NCBI GenBank assembly: GCA_963777695.1
Contig: CAVZRC010000003.1
Coordinates: 1,860,001-1,924,000 of the forward strand
Length of the DNA: 64,000 nt
Direction: 5' to 3'
Source: CAVZRC01 sp963777695
GTDB taxonomy: Bacteria > Planctomycetota > Planctomycetia > Isosphaerales > Isosphaeraceae
A program made the translations under genes and the position numbers. The notes below the pieces were generated by a model. The model was not told the DNA's origin, made no database searches, and saw only the letters and a program-made list of their open reading frames with translations. Shown here one piece after another: positions 22,101 to 30,672 of this stretch. The stretch's first letter is position 1; the number at the start of each line of letters is the position of its first letter.

Positions 22101-23057
22101 TCATTTCGGGATCCTCAGACCTTTGAGCAGGAAGGTCATGGCCTTGACGGCCGCGTCGCGGCCCTTGACCGCCGTGACGCCGGCGATGAAATCGCCGACT
22201 TGGCAGGCGGCGTCGAAGTCGCCGTCGTCCACCTCGGCGAGCATGACCGACGCCCCTTCGATTTTGGCCGGTTCGGCCAGCTTGCCGAATTCTTCGAGGT
22301 GGGCCTTAAACTTGGCCAGGACTTCTGCGGCGTTATCGGCAGATTTGCAGCGCACGACGAAGCCGGTGAACTCGGCCTGGCCGTCGCGGTATTGGGCCGT
22401 GAACGCGTTGGTCAGGAAATCGAGCCCCAGGGCATCGACCATGAAGTATTGGACCGTATTGTCGATCCGATTCTTAGCCGGGAGCATGGCGAGGCCCCAT
22501 AGCTCTGACGCTTTGCCTTTCAGGCGATTCGCCAGTGTATCGGCCAAGGCGGTTACCGCTTTCTGGACCCCCTCGTCGGGTCCCGATGTCAGGATCGACG
22601 CATAGTATTGGCCCTTCCGGAAGAATAAATCCGCCCCGGTGCGGTGGCCGCCGTCGCCGGTTGCGATGGCCTTGCCGCCAGACGAGCGCTCGACCGAATA
22701 GACGCCGAAGGCGCCGAGAGGGGTGGTCATGTCGTAGAGGAAGACGTCGATGAATTTGGCCGGGTCGTCCGCCTTGGAGAAGGTGACGAAGGTCATGCCC
22801 GTCACGTCGTAGGATTGAAACAGTTCGGACCGGCCGTCGATCTTCTCGTACAAGTTGGCTTCGGTGTAGCGCTCAACAAGGCTCTTTTTCGTGAAACCGT
22901 CGGGCGTGAGACCCTCGAGTGCCCGTGCGATGGTTTCCGTCTTGGCCTTCATTTCGGGCGTGATCCGGGGCGGGGCGTCCTTGACGGAACCGACGGGGTC
23001 TTGGGCGGCGACGAAGACGGGGAATACAAACGGGATCGCGGCCAGCAATCTTCTCAT
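22101..23057 (-). CDS. Secreted DUF6599-like protein
   Basis: A 318-residue protein with a short signal peptide (LLAAIPFVFPVFVAAQ). The body resembles DUF6599 proteins: VFLYDMTTPLGAFGVYSVERSSGG and an FFRKGQYYAS block, followed by an ALADTLANRL helix and a second similar half (VVRCKSADNAAEVLAKFKA). No catalytic function is known for the family. AAAAAGGAGTATCCC precedes the ATG, a good Shine-Dalgarno. It is a single gene on this strand, converging on the aldo/keto reductase. Confidence 0.75.
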   Translation of the reverse strand: MRRLLAAIPFVFPVFVAAQDPVGSVKDAPPRITPEMKAKTETIARALEGLTPDGFTKKSLVERYTEANLYEKIDGRSELFQSYDVTGMTFVTFSKADDPAKFIDVFLYDMTTPLGAFGVYSVERSSGGKAIATGDGGHRTGADLFFRKGQYYASILTSGPDEGVQKAVTALADTLANRLKGKASELWGLAMLPAKNRIDNTVQYFMVDALGLDFLTNAFTAQYRDGQAEFTGFVVRCKSADNAAEVLAKFKAHLEEFGKLAEPAKIEGASVMLAEVDDGDFDAACQVGDFIAGVTAVKGRDAAVKAMTFLLKGLRIPK

Positions 23058-23423
23058 GGGATACTCCTTTTTCGGGGCTGCTTTTACGGTATGGGATAGA
23101 CGCCGCGAAAGGCAAGCCCTTCGGACATCGCGTCGTCAGGTTGGTCCCCGCGGGCAGTTTGGCCAGTCGAGGGCGGAGAGCAATCCCTGGCGGGCCGGAA
23201 GCCCCACAACGCTTAGTCGTTCCTCCTCGGCCATCGCGGGCACGGTGAAACAAGGGGTTTGATCGTCGCGATACGGTGGGGTTTTCGGCCAGGGAGGGCC
23301 GGCCCATGCGCGCCGCCTTGTACGCCCGCGGCATACTCCGGCGACAGTAAGACAAACGCTCTTCTTGTTTACCACACCGGTCGTTTAGCGGATTGATCGG
23401 ACAATGTCTTTATGCGATCCGGA
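23058..23423. other. Intergenic region, no gene recognised
   Basis: About 365 bp between two minus-strand genes. Short frames here lack protein-like features. It should contain the promoter of the DUF6599-like gene and the transcript end of the double-GYF gene, but no clear box or hairpin was identified. Confidence 0.45.
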
Positions 23424-25289
23424 TCAGGGCAAGAATTGCCTGCCCATCATGGCCGCGAGCATCCGTCGGTGTTGCTCCTGGGCGATGGCGGCCATGTTGA
23501 CGACCCGGGAGAGTTCGCTCTGGAGGACGCGGGCGATGACGGCCTGATCGCGTTCGGAGGCGATCTTCCGTTGCAGGTCGCGAACCTTGCGTCGCAGCGG
23601 GATGACGAATTTCTCCTCGCCTCCCAACCGATCGACCCATGCGGCCCCATCTCCGTAGGCCACGAGGGCGCGCTGCGATGTGATCTGGACCGTCCGGAAG
23701 GCTTGCTCATAGCGACGCCGGGCCACCTGGAGGAAATCACAGGTCCCCAGGATTTCCAGGCCGGTGATCTCGATGAAGGAACTCCTGGCATTGTTCACGA
23801 TCGTATCGCGGACGGTGACCGTGAGGATGCACTTGTAAGTCGGCCTCGTCGTTGCGTTGAACTTGAGCGTCTTGAAGACGCGTTCGAGCATGGGAGCGAG
23901 GCCGGGTTCCAGGATCAGATAAGTGCCCCGGCCCTCGACCTTGGCCTGGTCCGGATAGACGACGCCCGCGTCACTCGAGCCGACCGGGAGCGACCAACCC
24001 AGGGCGTTTCCGTCGGGATCGTCCACCTTGGATAATCGCGTCCCGATCCGGTAAAGTCCGTCGAGGACGAGGGTCCGCCCCTCGAACGCGCCCGGCCTGG
24101 CCAGGACGGCGTCAAGAGTGTTCGCGCCGTTCGGGGCCTGCTTCGGATTCTCGGACTTCCCCGGGGCGTCGCTACCGTCATCGTCGGTTCCGAGGAGACT
24201 CGACGTTTGCGAAGGCACTCCTTTGGCGTCGTCCTTCGCCGGTTCGGCAGCCTCGACGGTACGCGGATCGGGATCGATGCCCCGGAGTGCCCGGGCCAGG
24301 GCGTCGCCACCCTTCGGAAGCCTCTGTCGACGATCGCTTTCCTTCCGGAACGCCTGGAGCAACGTACGACCGTATAAAGGCCGTAGCTCGGCCGTGCGCA
24401 GGGTCAACTCGACCAGCGCGTTGACGCCGATCTGCGTAAAAGCCCCGAGCTGCTCGTCGTCGAGGCCCCTCGCCAGCTCGTCCGCCCGGACGGTCGAGCG
24501 GGCCAGGTCGATCTCGCGTTGCAAGCTACGGGCCTCATTGGCCTTCCGAGGATCCGGCCTGGCAAGATACTGGGCCAGCAGTCCGTTCGCTCGATCGAGA
24601 TCCCCGCGGTCCACGGCCTCGAGGGCATCCTCCAGGATGTCCTCGGTGTCCTGGGAACCGGGCAGGAGGCCCGGAGGTGTGCCCGCCTCCGGTCGCGGAA
24701 TCCAGACCGTGGCGACGTCGTCGACACGGACCGGCCCGGCTCCGGGGTCTCCGCCATGGCCCTGAATCCAGCCCCAGCCGGTCAGGACGACCAGTCCGAG
24801 CATGAGCGCCGCCCCTGCCGCCCCGGCACGAGCGAGGGGAGACGTGTACCAGCGAGCTGACGGGGCGGCATCGCCAATTCTCGCGGTCGTATGGCTCGAG
24901 TGGCCGCCCATCAAGTCGGGAAAACCCGAAGCCGCAACCCAGGACGCCATGCCCGGTTTCCAGACGAGATCGACCGGCTCGAGCTTCCCCTGGGCCGCCA
25001 TGGCCAGGAGCATCGACCAGGGGACCGGTCCCAGCTTCCGATGGTCTTGCCGCGAGAAGTACCATTCGACCGGCTCGCGCTCCGGAACCGCGCCCGGCTC
25101 GATGTCGCCGATCGAACCCAGAGCATTCCGGATTCGATCCGCCGGGAACCAGGGACCGTCTTGTCCCCTCCGGATCCGCACGGCCGGTCCGATGACACCC
25201 TGCTCGATCAGGTCCTTCAATCCGGCGGCCGTTACCGGGCCGGCGACTCGCGATCCCGTCTCATAGTACCATTCGGGCGAACCGGCCAT
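23424..25289 (-). CDS. Double-GYF membrane protein of unknown function
   Basis: A 621-residue protein with two N-terminal GYF_2 domains (EWYYETGSRVAGPV at about 6 and EWYFSRQDHRKLGPV at about 75, the second closing VWKPGMASWV), then a transmembrane helix at about 153-173 (AGAAGAALMLGLVVLTGWGW) and a long C-terminal region without a recognised domain. That region has a charged, low-complexity stretch near 340-395 and an OB- or lipocalin-like conserved part (FEGRTLVLDGLY, TYLILEPGL, FIEITGLEILG). The GYF-GYF-TM layout matches the trypsin-like protease at 19196-20633. It lies 2.8 kb away on the opposite strand and may belong to the same functional island (inference). Confidence 0.78.
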   Translation of the reverse strand: MAGSPEWYYETGSRVAGPVTAAGLKDLIEQGVIGPAVRIRRGQDGPWFPADRIRNALGSIGDIEPGAVPEREPVEWYFSRQDHRKLGPVPWSMLLAMAAQGKLEPVDLVWKPGMASWVAASGFPDLMGGHSSHTTARIGDAAPSARWYTSPLARAGAAGAALMLGLVVLTGWGWIQGHGGDPGAGPVRVDDVATVWIPRPEAGTPPGLLPGSQDTEDILEDALEAVDRGDLDRANGLLAQYLARPDPRKANEARSLQREIDLARSTVRADELARGLDDEQLGAFTQIGVNALVELTLRTAELRPLYGRTLLQAFRKESDRRQRLPKGGDALARALRGIDPDPRTVEAAEPAKDDAKGVPSQTSSLLGTDDDGSDAPGKSENPKQAPNGANTLDAVLARPGAFEGRTLVLDGLYRIGTRLSKVDDPDGNALGWSLPVGSSDAGVVYPDQAKVEGRGTYLILEPGLAPMLERVFKTLKFNATTRPTYKCILTVTVRDTIVNNARSSFIEITGLEILGTCDFLQVARRRYEQAFRTVQITSQRALVAYGDGAAWVDRLGGEEKFVIPLRRKVRDLQRKIASERDQAVIARVLQSELSRVVNMAAIAQEQHRRMLAAMMGRQFLP

Positions 25290-25787
25290 CGTTCCACGCC
25301 CCTCGTTCTTGGTCCATCCTCTGTTTCAGACTCCCCTCGATCGACCGGACGACGATCAGCAAAGAGACCACGACTCCCCAAGGCCAGCCCACGCCGGCCA
25401 TCGCGGCCCGCGGCGTCACAGAAAGGCATCTTCATCACTTGCATCGGCGATCCAATAACCGGACTCGAGCAGTCACGTTTTATTAATGTATCAAAGTACA
25501 CGGCCGGTTCAAGCCGGTCCTGATCATCTTCCCCGCCAGATGGCCGAAATCCGTCCCGAACTGGCCATAGGCCACAGGCATGTCCTTGACCTCGGCTTAG
25601 AATACAGGGTTATCGAGCCGACGCGAGTCTTCCGGTCGTTCGCATGCTGATCCTTCGAATTCGAGTGATATCGTAAAATCGAGGCCGAGGGCGCCCCGAA
25701 TTCTGTCATTTCCGCGTCCGGCATCGTATCATACCAGGCTGGTGGATGACTGGCTGACTGGAACGACGCATCGGGAACCGACCAGGC
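25290..25787. other. Divergent intergenic region, no gene recognised
   Basis: About 500 bp between divergent genes. It is moderately AT-richer around 25470-25500 and 25600-25680. A minus-strand frame across 25524-26039 is antisense to the next gene and is not protein-like. Confidence 0.45.
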
Positions 25788-26054
25788 ATGGCAACCAAAC
25801 CCAAGAAAGGCCGAGCTCCGAATTCGAAGGTGGAGGGTGAAGCCGACGATCGGGTCGGCGAGCGCTATCTCGATCTGGTCCGCGAGAATCCGTTGCGGAT
25901 CATCCGTTCCCAGGAGCAGTACGATCATTCCCTGGCGATGCTCGACCGCTTGAGTGCGCGGGGGATCGACCGCACGCGGGACGAGACGGAATACCTGCTG
26001 GCCCTGGCCGTCTTCATCGAGAAGTTCGAGCAGCAACACCGCCCGAACTCATAG
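25788..26054 (+). CDS. Small HigA-type N-terminal domain protein without HTH
   Basis: An 88-residue protein. The segment YLDLVRENPLRIIRSQEQYDHSLAMLDRL and the later DETEYLLALAVFIEKFEQQHRP resemble the N-terminal region of HigA-like antitoxins (COG5499 type), which normally precedes a helix-turn-helix. Here the protein stops right after that region, and no HTH is found downstream in any frame. No HigB-like toxin is adjacent. It may be a free-standing regulator, an antitoxin remnant, or a domain that is complete by itself. The basic N-terminal tail (KPKKGRAPNSK) could bind nucleic acid. Confidence in coding is good because codon use matches neighbours. Confidence 0.65.
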   Translation: MATKPKKGRAPNSKVEGEADDRVGERYLDLVRENPLRIIRSQEQYDHSLAMLDRLSARGIDRTRDETEYLLALAVFIEKFEQQHRPNS

Positions 26055-26094
26055 GCCCCGGATGTCGAGGGCCTCCCCCCCGCATCCGGCTTGT

Positions 26095-26709
26095 TCAGGA
26101 TCCATCATCGGCGTTCGGGGCCCGATACAGCCCCTGGGCATCGATGTAGGCTTCGACACCGCGGGAGACCATGTAACGGATGCTCCGGCCTTCGCGGAGT
26201 CGGCGGCGGAGATCGCTGGAGGCGATGCCGACCGGCGGGATCGTGATCGATCGGAGCGGGAGTGAGCCGGGCCCGAAGTCCGGGAGGTTCGACCCGTCCA
26301 CCTCCTCGATGCCGGGCCGGTTGACCACGACGATCGTCGCCAGTTGCGCGATCCGGCCGGGTTCGCGCCACGAGGGGAGGTCCTTCAAGCTGTCGGCACC
26401 GATCAGGAAGAACAGCTCGTCGTCGGGATGATCGCGGCGGACGGCCTCCAACGTCTCCACGCTGTAGTGCGGGCCAGGGCGGGTGGCCTCGATGTCCGAG
26501 GCCGCGAACGCCGGGTGGCCGGCGATCGCGATCCGGACCATCTCCAGGCGATGGCCCACCCCGGTCCGCCCGCCCGGCTTGTGCGGCGGCGAACCGGCGA
26601 CCACCAGCCAGACCCGGTCGAGGTCGCACGCCTCCCGGCACTGCTCCGCCAGGAGCAGGTGTCCCAGATGGATCGGGTCGAATGTGCCGCCGAATAGACC
26701 TAGTCGCAT
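26095..26709 (-). CDS. nadD: Nicotinate-nucleotide adenylyltransferase
   Basis: NadD adenylates nicotinate mononucleotide in NAD synthesis. The 204-residue length is normal. The nucleotidyltransferase signature GLFGGTFDPIHLGHL opens the protein, AGSPPHKPG follows, and the ATP-binding ISSTxxR-like motif is present as GIASSDLRRRL. The start at 26709 is chosen because homology begins there; the in-frame extension upstream is unlike NadD. The protein is cytoplasmic. It is transcribed divergently from priA. Confidence 0.95.
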   Translation of the reverse strand: MRLGLFGGTFDPIHLGHLLLAEQCREACDLDRVWLVVAGSPPHKPGGRTGVGHRLEMVRIAIAGHPAFAASDIEATRPGPHYSVETLEAVRRDHPDDELFFLIGADSLKDLPSWREPGRIAQLATIVVVNRPGIEEVDGSNLPDFGPGSLPLRSITIPPVGIASSDLRRRLREGRSIRYMVSRGVEAYIDAQGLYRAPNADDGS

Positions 26710-26984
26710 CGCCCACGAGCCCTTATTCTCTTCCCCATCCGCAAATACCCACGCGGCCCGGCTTTCCCGACGCGATTCCCTGTGGACAGGCGTCCAGAAA
26801 TCGGATGTACTGATGGTGACGGATCCCGCCCGGATCGGGCGCCATCCGCCATCGCGGGAGTTCGACCGGCGCCGCCGGACGACGGATCCCGACGATAGGT
26901 CTGATCGATGAGCCTTGTCAACGGCAGAGGTGATCGCACGGCACCCGGCCTGGTTTCCGGCCCCCGAAGTCATAGGTCCCGCCC

Positions 26985-29378
26985 ATGAGCGTTGTTCCCG
27001 CGCGATGCGACGACGGATCTCTCGGTCGCGACGGCGACGGCACCGGCGACGCGCGCCAGGCGGCCTGGTTCGGGCTGGCCGATGAGGGCGAGCTGGTGGC
27101 CGGCGGCACGTATGCGGGCATCGTTTTCAACCGCCCGATCGAGCAAGTCTTCACCTATCGCGTCCCGGTCCGGCTCGGCACGATGATCCGGCCCGGTCAG
27201 CGCGTTCGCGTGCCGCTGGGACGCGGAGACAAGCTGGCGATCGGCTATTGCGTGAGGATCGAGGACCAGGCCCCCGATGGTCTCGACCTGACGCGCATCA
27301 AGGATGTGGTCGAGATCCTCGATACGACCCCGCTGATCGACCACCGGATGCTCGAGCTGACGAAATGGCTGGCGGAATACTATGCCTGCTCCTGGGGACA
27401 GGCCCTGGATGCCGCCGTACCGGCCGGGGTGAAGAAGCATGCGGGGACGCGGGTGGGGACGTTCCTGGTCGTGCCCGAGGAGACGCGCGAGGCCCTGCGG
27501 GCCGGGTCGATCGAGCCGCGGCTCTCGGCCAAGCAGTCGGCCGTGCTCGAGGTCCTGTCGCGGACCGACGATCCGCTCACGACGGCCGACGTCTGCCGGC
27601 TGGCCAAGTGCAGCCCCGTGCCCATCCAGGCGCTCCTGAAGCTGGGGCTGGTGCATACCGTCCGCCGGAGGCTGCCGATCGGCATTTCCGGACGCGCCTC
27701 GGCCGATCCGCAAGCGGTCGCGCCCGTCGTCCCCCAGGCCCAACCATCCCCGGAGGCGGCCAGTCGGCCCGACCTGGTCCTGACCGACGAGCAGTCGTCG
27801 ACGCTGTCGCGGATCGAGCCGGCCCTGGAGTCGGGCGGATTCGCGCCGTTCCTGATCCACGGGGTGACCGGCAGCGGCAAGACCGAGGTGTATCTGTCGG
27901 CGATCGAGAGGGTGGTGGCGCGGGGGAAGGAGGCGATCGTGCTGGTCCCCGAGATCAGCCTGACGCCGCAGACGATCCGACGGTTCCGCCGACGGTTCGC
28001 CCGCGTGGCCGTCCTCCACAGCCACCTCAGCGACGCCGAACGGCATCGGCACTGGCAGAGCATCGCCTCCGGGGAGATCCAGGTCGTCGTCGGCGTCCGG
28101 TCGGCCGTCTTCGCGCCGGCGCGGAAACTGGGCCTGATCGTCGTCGACGAGGAGCACGAGAGCACCTTCAAGCAGGAGACAGTGCCGAGGTATCATGTGC
28201 GCGATGTGGCGGTGATGCGGGCGCATCTGGAGGGGATTCCGATCCTGCTGGGCTCGGCAACGCCATCGCTGGAGTCCTGGCGCAACGCCGGGCGCGGGCG
28301 CTATACCCTGCTGTCGATGCCGACGCGCGTCGGCGGCCGGCCGATGCCCGAGGTCGAGATCATCGACCTCCGCCACGAGAAGACCCCGCTGGGCGGGCTG
28401 AGCGAGTCGCTCCGCCAGGCGATGCTCCGGGCCCTCCAGGACCAGGGCCAGGTCATCCTGCTCCTGAATCGTCGCGGGTTCCACACGTTCGTCATCTGCC
28501 CGAAGTGCGGCGAGGTCGTCAAGTGCCACGCCTGCGACGTGGCTGCGACCTATCACAAGTCGCGGCATATCCTGGTCTGCCACACGTGCGACGCCGAGCG
28601 TGCCTGCCCGCCGGCCTGCCCGTCGTGCCGGGCGACGGGCCTGCACTACGGCGGGATCGGGACCGAGCGGCTCGAGCGGGAGATCCAGGCGGCGTTCCCC
28701 GAATACGCCTCGCGACGGATGGACTCCGACACGATGCGCACGCCCGGCAGCCACGAGGCGGTCCTGGCGGCCTTCAAGGCCGGCGAGGTGCGGATACTCC
28801 TGGGCACGCAGATGATCGCCAAGGGGCTGGACTTCCCGAACGTGACGCTGGTGGGCGTGGTCAATGCCGACACGGCGCTGCACCTCCCCGACTTCCGCGC
28901 CTCCGAGCGGACCTTCCAGCTCGTGGCGCAGGTGGCCGGACGGACGGGACGCGGCGATCGCCCGGGCCGGGTGCTGGTCCAGACCTACACGCCCGAGCAT
29001 CCGGCGATCCGAGCGGCGATCAAGCACGACTACCTGGCGTTCGTCGCCAGCGAGCTGCCCGAGCGGGAGAAATACGGCGTTCCGCCGTTCGGGCGGCTGG
29101 TCCGCCTGATCGCGCGGGGGCCGGAGGAATCGGTCGTCCAGGCGTACTTGACGGACCTGGCCGCCGCCCTGCGTCGCGAGGCCGACCCGTCGGTGCGGGT
29201 GCTCGGGCCGGCCCCGGCCCCGATCCTGAAGATCCGCAACCTGTACCGGTTCCACATCCAGCTCCGCTGCCCGAACCCGCGCCCCCTCCAGACGCTGGCC
29301 CGGACCGTGCCCGCATCCGTCCCCGCGCCGCACGGCGTCGAGCTGGCCGTCGACGTCGACCCCATCCACCTGCTGTGA
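26985..29378 (+). CDS. priA: Primosomal protein N' (replication restart helicase PriA)
   Basis: PriA reloads the replisome at stalled forks. The 797 residues contain the N-terminal 3'-DNA-binding domain (NRPIEQVFTYRVP), Walker A GVTGSGKTEVY, the DEEH box, helicase motif GSATPSLES, the zinc-binding cysteine clusters CPKCGEVVKCHAC and CHTCDAERACPPACPSC, and the C-terminal motifs GTQMIAKGLDFPNV and QVAGRTGRG. It is complete and undamaged. About 40 extra residues precede the family start, so translation may begin further in. It ends 480 bp before the PEP-CTERM gene. Confidence 0.96.
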   Translation: MSVVPARCDDGSLGRDGDGTGDARQAAWFGLADEGELVAGGTYAGIVFNRPIEQVFTYRVPVRLGTMIRPGQRVRVPLGRGDKLAIGYCVRIEDQAPDGLDLTRIKDVVEILDTTPLIDHRMLELTKWLAEYYACSWGQALDAAVPAGVKKHAGTRVGTFLVVPEETREALRAGSIEPRLSAKQSAVLEVLSRTDDPLTTADVCRLAKCSPVPIQALLKLGLVHTVRRRLPIGISGRASADPQAVAPVVPQAQPSPEAASRPDLVLTDEQSSTLSRIEPALESGGFAPFLIHGVTGSGKTEVYLSAIERVVARGKEAIVLVPEISLTPQTIRRFRRRFARVAVLHSHLSDAERHRHWQSIASGEIQVVVGVRSAVFAPARKLGLIVVDEEHESTFKQETVPRYHVRDVAVMRAHLEGIPILLGSATPSLESWRNAGRGRYTLLSMPTRVGGRPMPEVEIIDLRHEKTPLGGLSESLRQAMLRALQDQGQVILLLNRRGFHTFVICPKCGEVVKCHACDVAATYHKSRHILVCHTCDAERACPPACPSCRATGLHYGGIGTERLEREIQAAFPEYASRRMDSDTMRTPGSHEAVLAAFKAGEVRILLGTQMIAKGLDFPNVTLVGVVNADTALHLPDFRASERTFQLVAQVAGRTGRGDRPGRVLVQTYTPEHPAIRAAIKHDYLAFVASELPEREKYGVPPFGRLVRLIARGPEESVVQAYLTDLAAALRREADPSVRVLGPAPAPILKIRNLYRFHIQLRCPNPRPLQTLARTVPASVPAPHGVELAVDVDPIHLL

Positions 29379-29857
29379 CGGGCCCGCCCTACCTCGAGGA
29401 TCCGGACCGGGGCCGCTTCGGACGTGCGATCGCGAGAGTTGAGGAAAAATATGGGAAAACCCTAAAGTTCGGTTTACAAGGTTCGAGTCTCCGAGTATCT
29501 TCCCTCGCGTTCGTTCACACCCAGAATATCGTGACGACGGGACTCATGGCCGAGTCCCGTCCAGGTCGGGCAGGGAGGCTGAGGATGCGACTGAGACGTC
29601 TCTGGCCTTCATCTCCTGACAGCCATGGTCGCGACGGTACGGGTTCGACCGCCACGCCGGTCCAGGCCCCGACTGGTGTTGTGACTGCCATCGGTGTCGT
29701 TCATTCACCTTGCGACAAGTCCCGTCCCAGGCCGGCGCAACCGGCCGAGGTCGGGGGGGAATGCCCGTCCAGGGGAGGACGCCACACTTCGAGTCCGGAC
29801 GAAGACGTTGCGAAGTCGCGGACAGGATCGCGACTATCCCATCCCTATCAGGAGGAA
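29379..29857. other. Intergenic region upstream of the PEP-CTERM gene
   Basis: About 480 bp with no protein-like frame independent of neighbouring shadows. The leader ends in a strong AGGAGG. The stretch around 29440-29500 is AT-rich and is a plausible promoter area, but no clean -35/-10 pair was found. Confidence 0.45.
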
Positions 29858-29860
29858 ATG

Positions 29861-30529
29861 ATGCGAATGACAAGAGGGTGGACTGGGCTGCGAATCGCGG
29901 TCATCGCCCTGGGGTTCCTCGCCTGGAATGCCCCGGGTGCCGATGCCCAGGTGATGACAACAACGCCCGATCTCTTGGAATACAGTGTGGCCGGGATCGT
30001 CGGAAATAGCGGGATCACCGGCAGCAACGTGATCAGCTACGTCCCGGTCCAGAACGCCATGATCGACCCGGGCTCGAACGTCCCCCTGGGCTCATTCCAG
30101 GTCGCCCCGTTGCCGGCCGGCCAGACGACGACCTACAACAACACCCCGTTCACCCTGACCTTCGTCCCGACGGAGTACAATGGGTCCGGCTTGAACGATA
30201 CGCCGATCACCGTGAGCGGTACCCTCAACGGCTCGGTCAACGGACCGTATCAGACGAGCGTACAAGTCAACTTCGATTCGCTGAGCAACAACCAGTTCAC
30301 GCTGGCCAGCGGATCGACCAGCACCCTGGAACTGCTGGCCGGCGACCAGAAGCTGCTCGTGCCGTCCTCGGCCGGCGGGATCACGACCATGGAGGGACAG
30401 ATCAACACCTCCGGAATCCAGATCCAGCATACTCCCGAGCCCAGCACGATCGCGCTGTTCCTCAGCACGGTCTGCGGACTCGGCCTGAGGAGATACGTCC
30501 AGGTGCGCCGGCAGAAGGCCCACGCCTGA
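29861..30529 (+). CDS. PEP-CTERM sorting domain-containing protein
   Basis: A 222-residue secreted protein with a signal peptide (LRIAVIALGFLAWNAPGADAQ), a beta-rich Thr/Ser/Asn-rich body (VISYVPVQNAMIDPGSN, VSGTLNGSVNGPYQTS) and a C-terminal PEP-CTERM signal: TPEPSTIALFLSTVCGLGL followed by RRYVQVRRQ. It should be anchored or released by an exosortase. ATGs at 29858, 29861 and 29867 are possible; AGGAGG at 29850-29855 best fits 29861 or 29867. A strong terminator follows about 100 bp later. The function of the body is unknown. Confidence 0.85.
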   Translation: MRMTRGWTGLRIAVIALGFLAWNAPGADAQVMTTTPDLLEYSVAGIVGNSGITGSNVISYVPVQNAMIDPGSNVPLGSFQVAPLPAGQTTTYNNTPFTLTFVPTEYNGSGLNDTPITVSGTLNGSVNGPYQTSVQVNFDSLSNNQFTLASGSTSTLELLAGDQKLLVPSSAGGITTMEGQINTSGIQIQHTPEPSTIALFLSTVCGLGLRRYVQVRRQKAHA

Positions 30530-30627
30530 GCCACTCGGGAATCCCGCACGGGCGGACACGATGCAGGTCGAGCATGCTCCGCGTCGCGGCGCATGCCGTC
30601 CTCATCATCCAGGAATGAATCAACGAG

Positions 30628-30654
30628 CCCCCGGCGCCTCGCGCCGGGGGTTTT
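30628..30654 (+). terminator. Rho-independent terminator
   Basis: A GC-rich stem (CCCCCGGCGC against GCGCCGGGGG) with a 3-base loop is followed by TTTT. It closes the PEP-CTERM transcript just before the convergent pgi gene. Confidence 0.9.
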
Positions 30655-30672
30655 CGTTGCGCGGGTCCGTGT

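Noticed and set aside
23136..23375. Minus-strand 79-codon frame
   Set aside because: Low-complexity Arg/Pro-rich product with no family resemblance, in an intergenic gap.
25524..26039. Minus-strand 171-codon frame
   Set aside because: Antisense to the small HigA-domain gene; no protein-like motifs.
29440..29520. Possible tRNA (GGTTCGAGTC-like T-loop)
   Set aside because: No complementary T-stem, acceptor stem or anticodon arm could be formed around it.
27248..30529. 1093-codon plus-strand frame spanning priA and the PEP-CTERM gene
   Set aside because: Only its last 222 codons are protein-like (the PEP-CTERM gene). The rest is a frame-shifted shadow of priA plus intergenic sequence.
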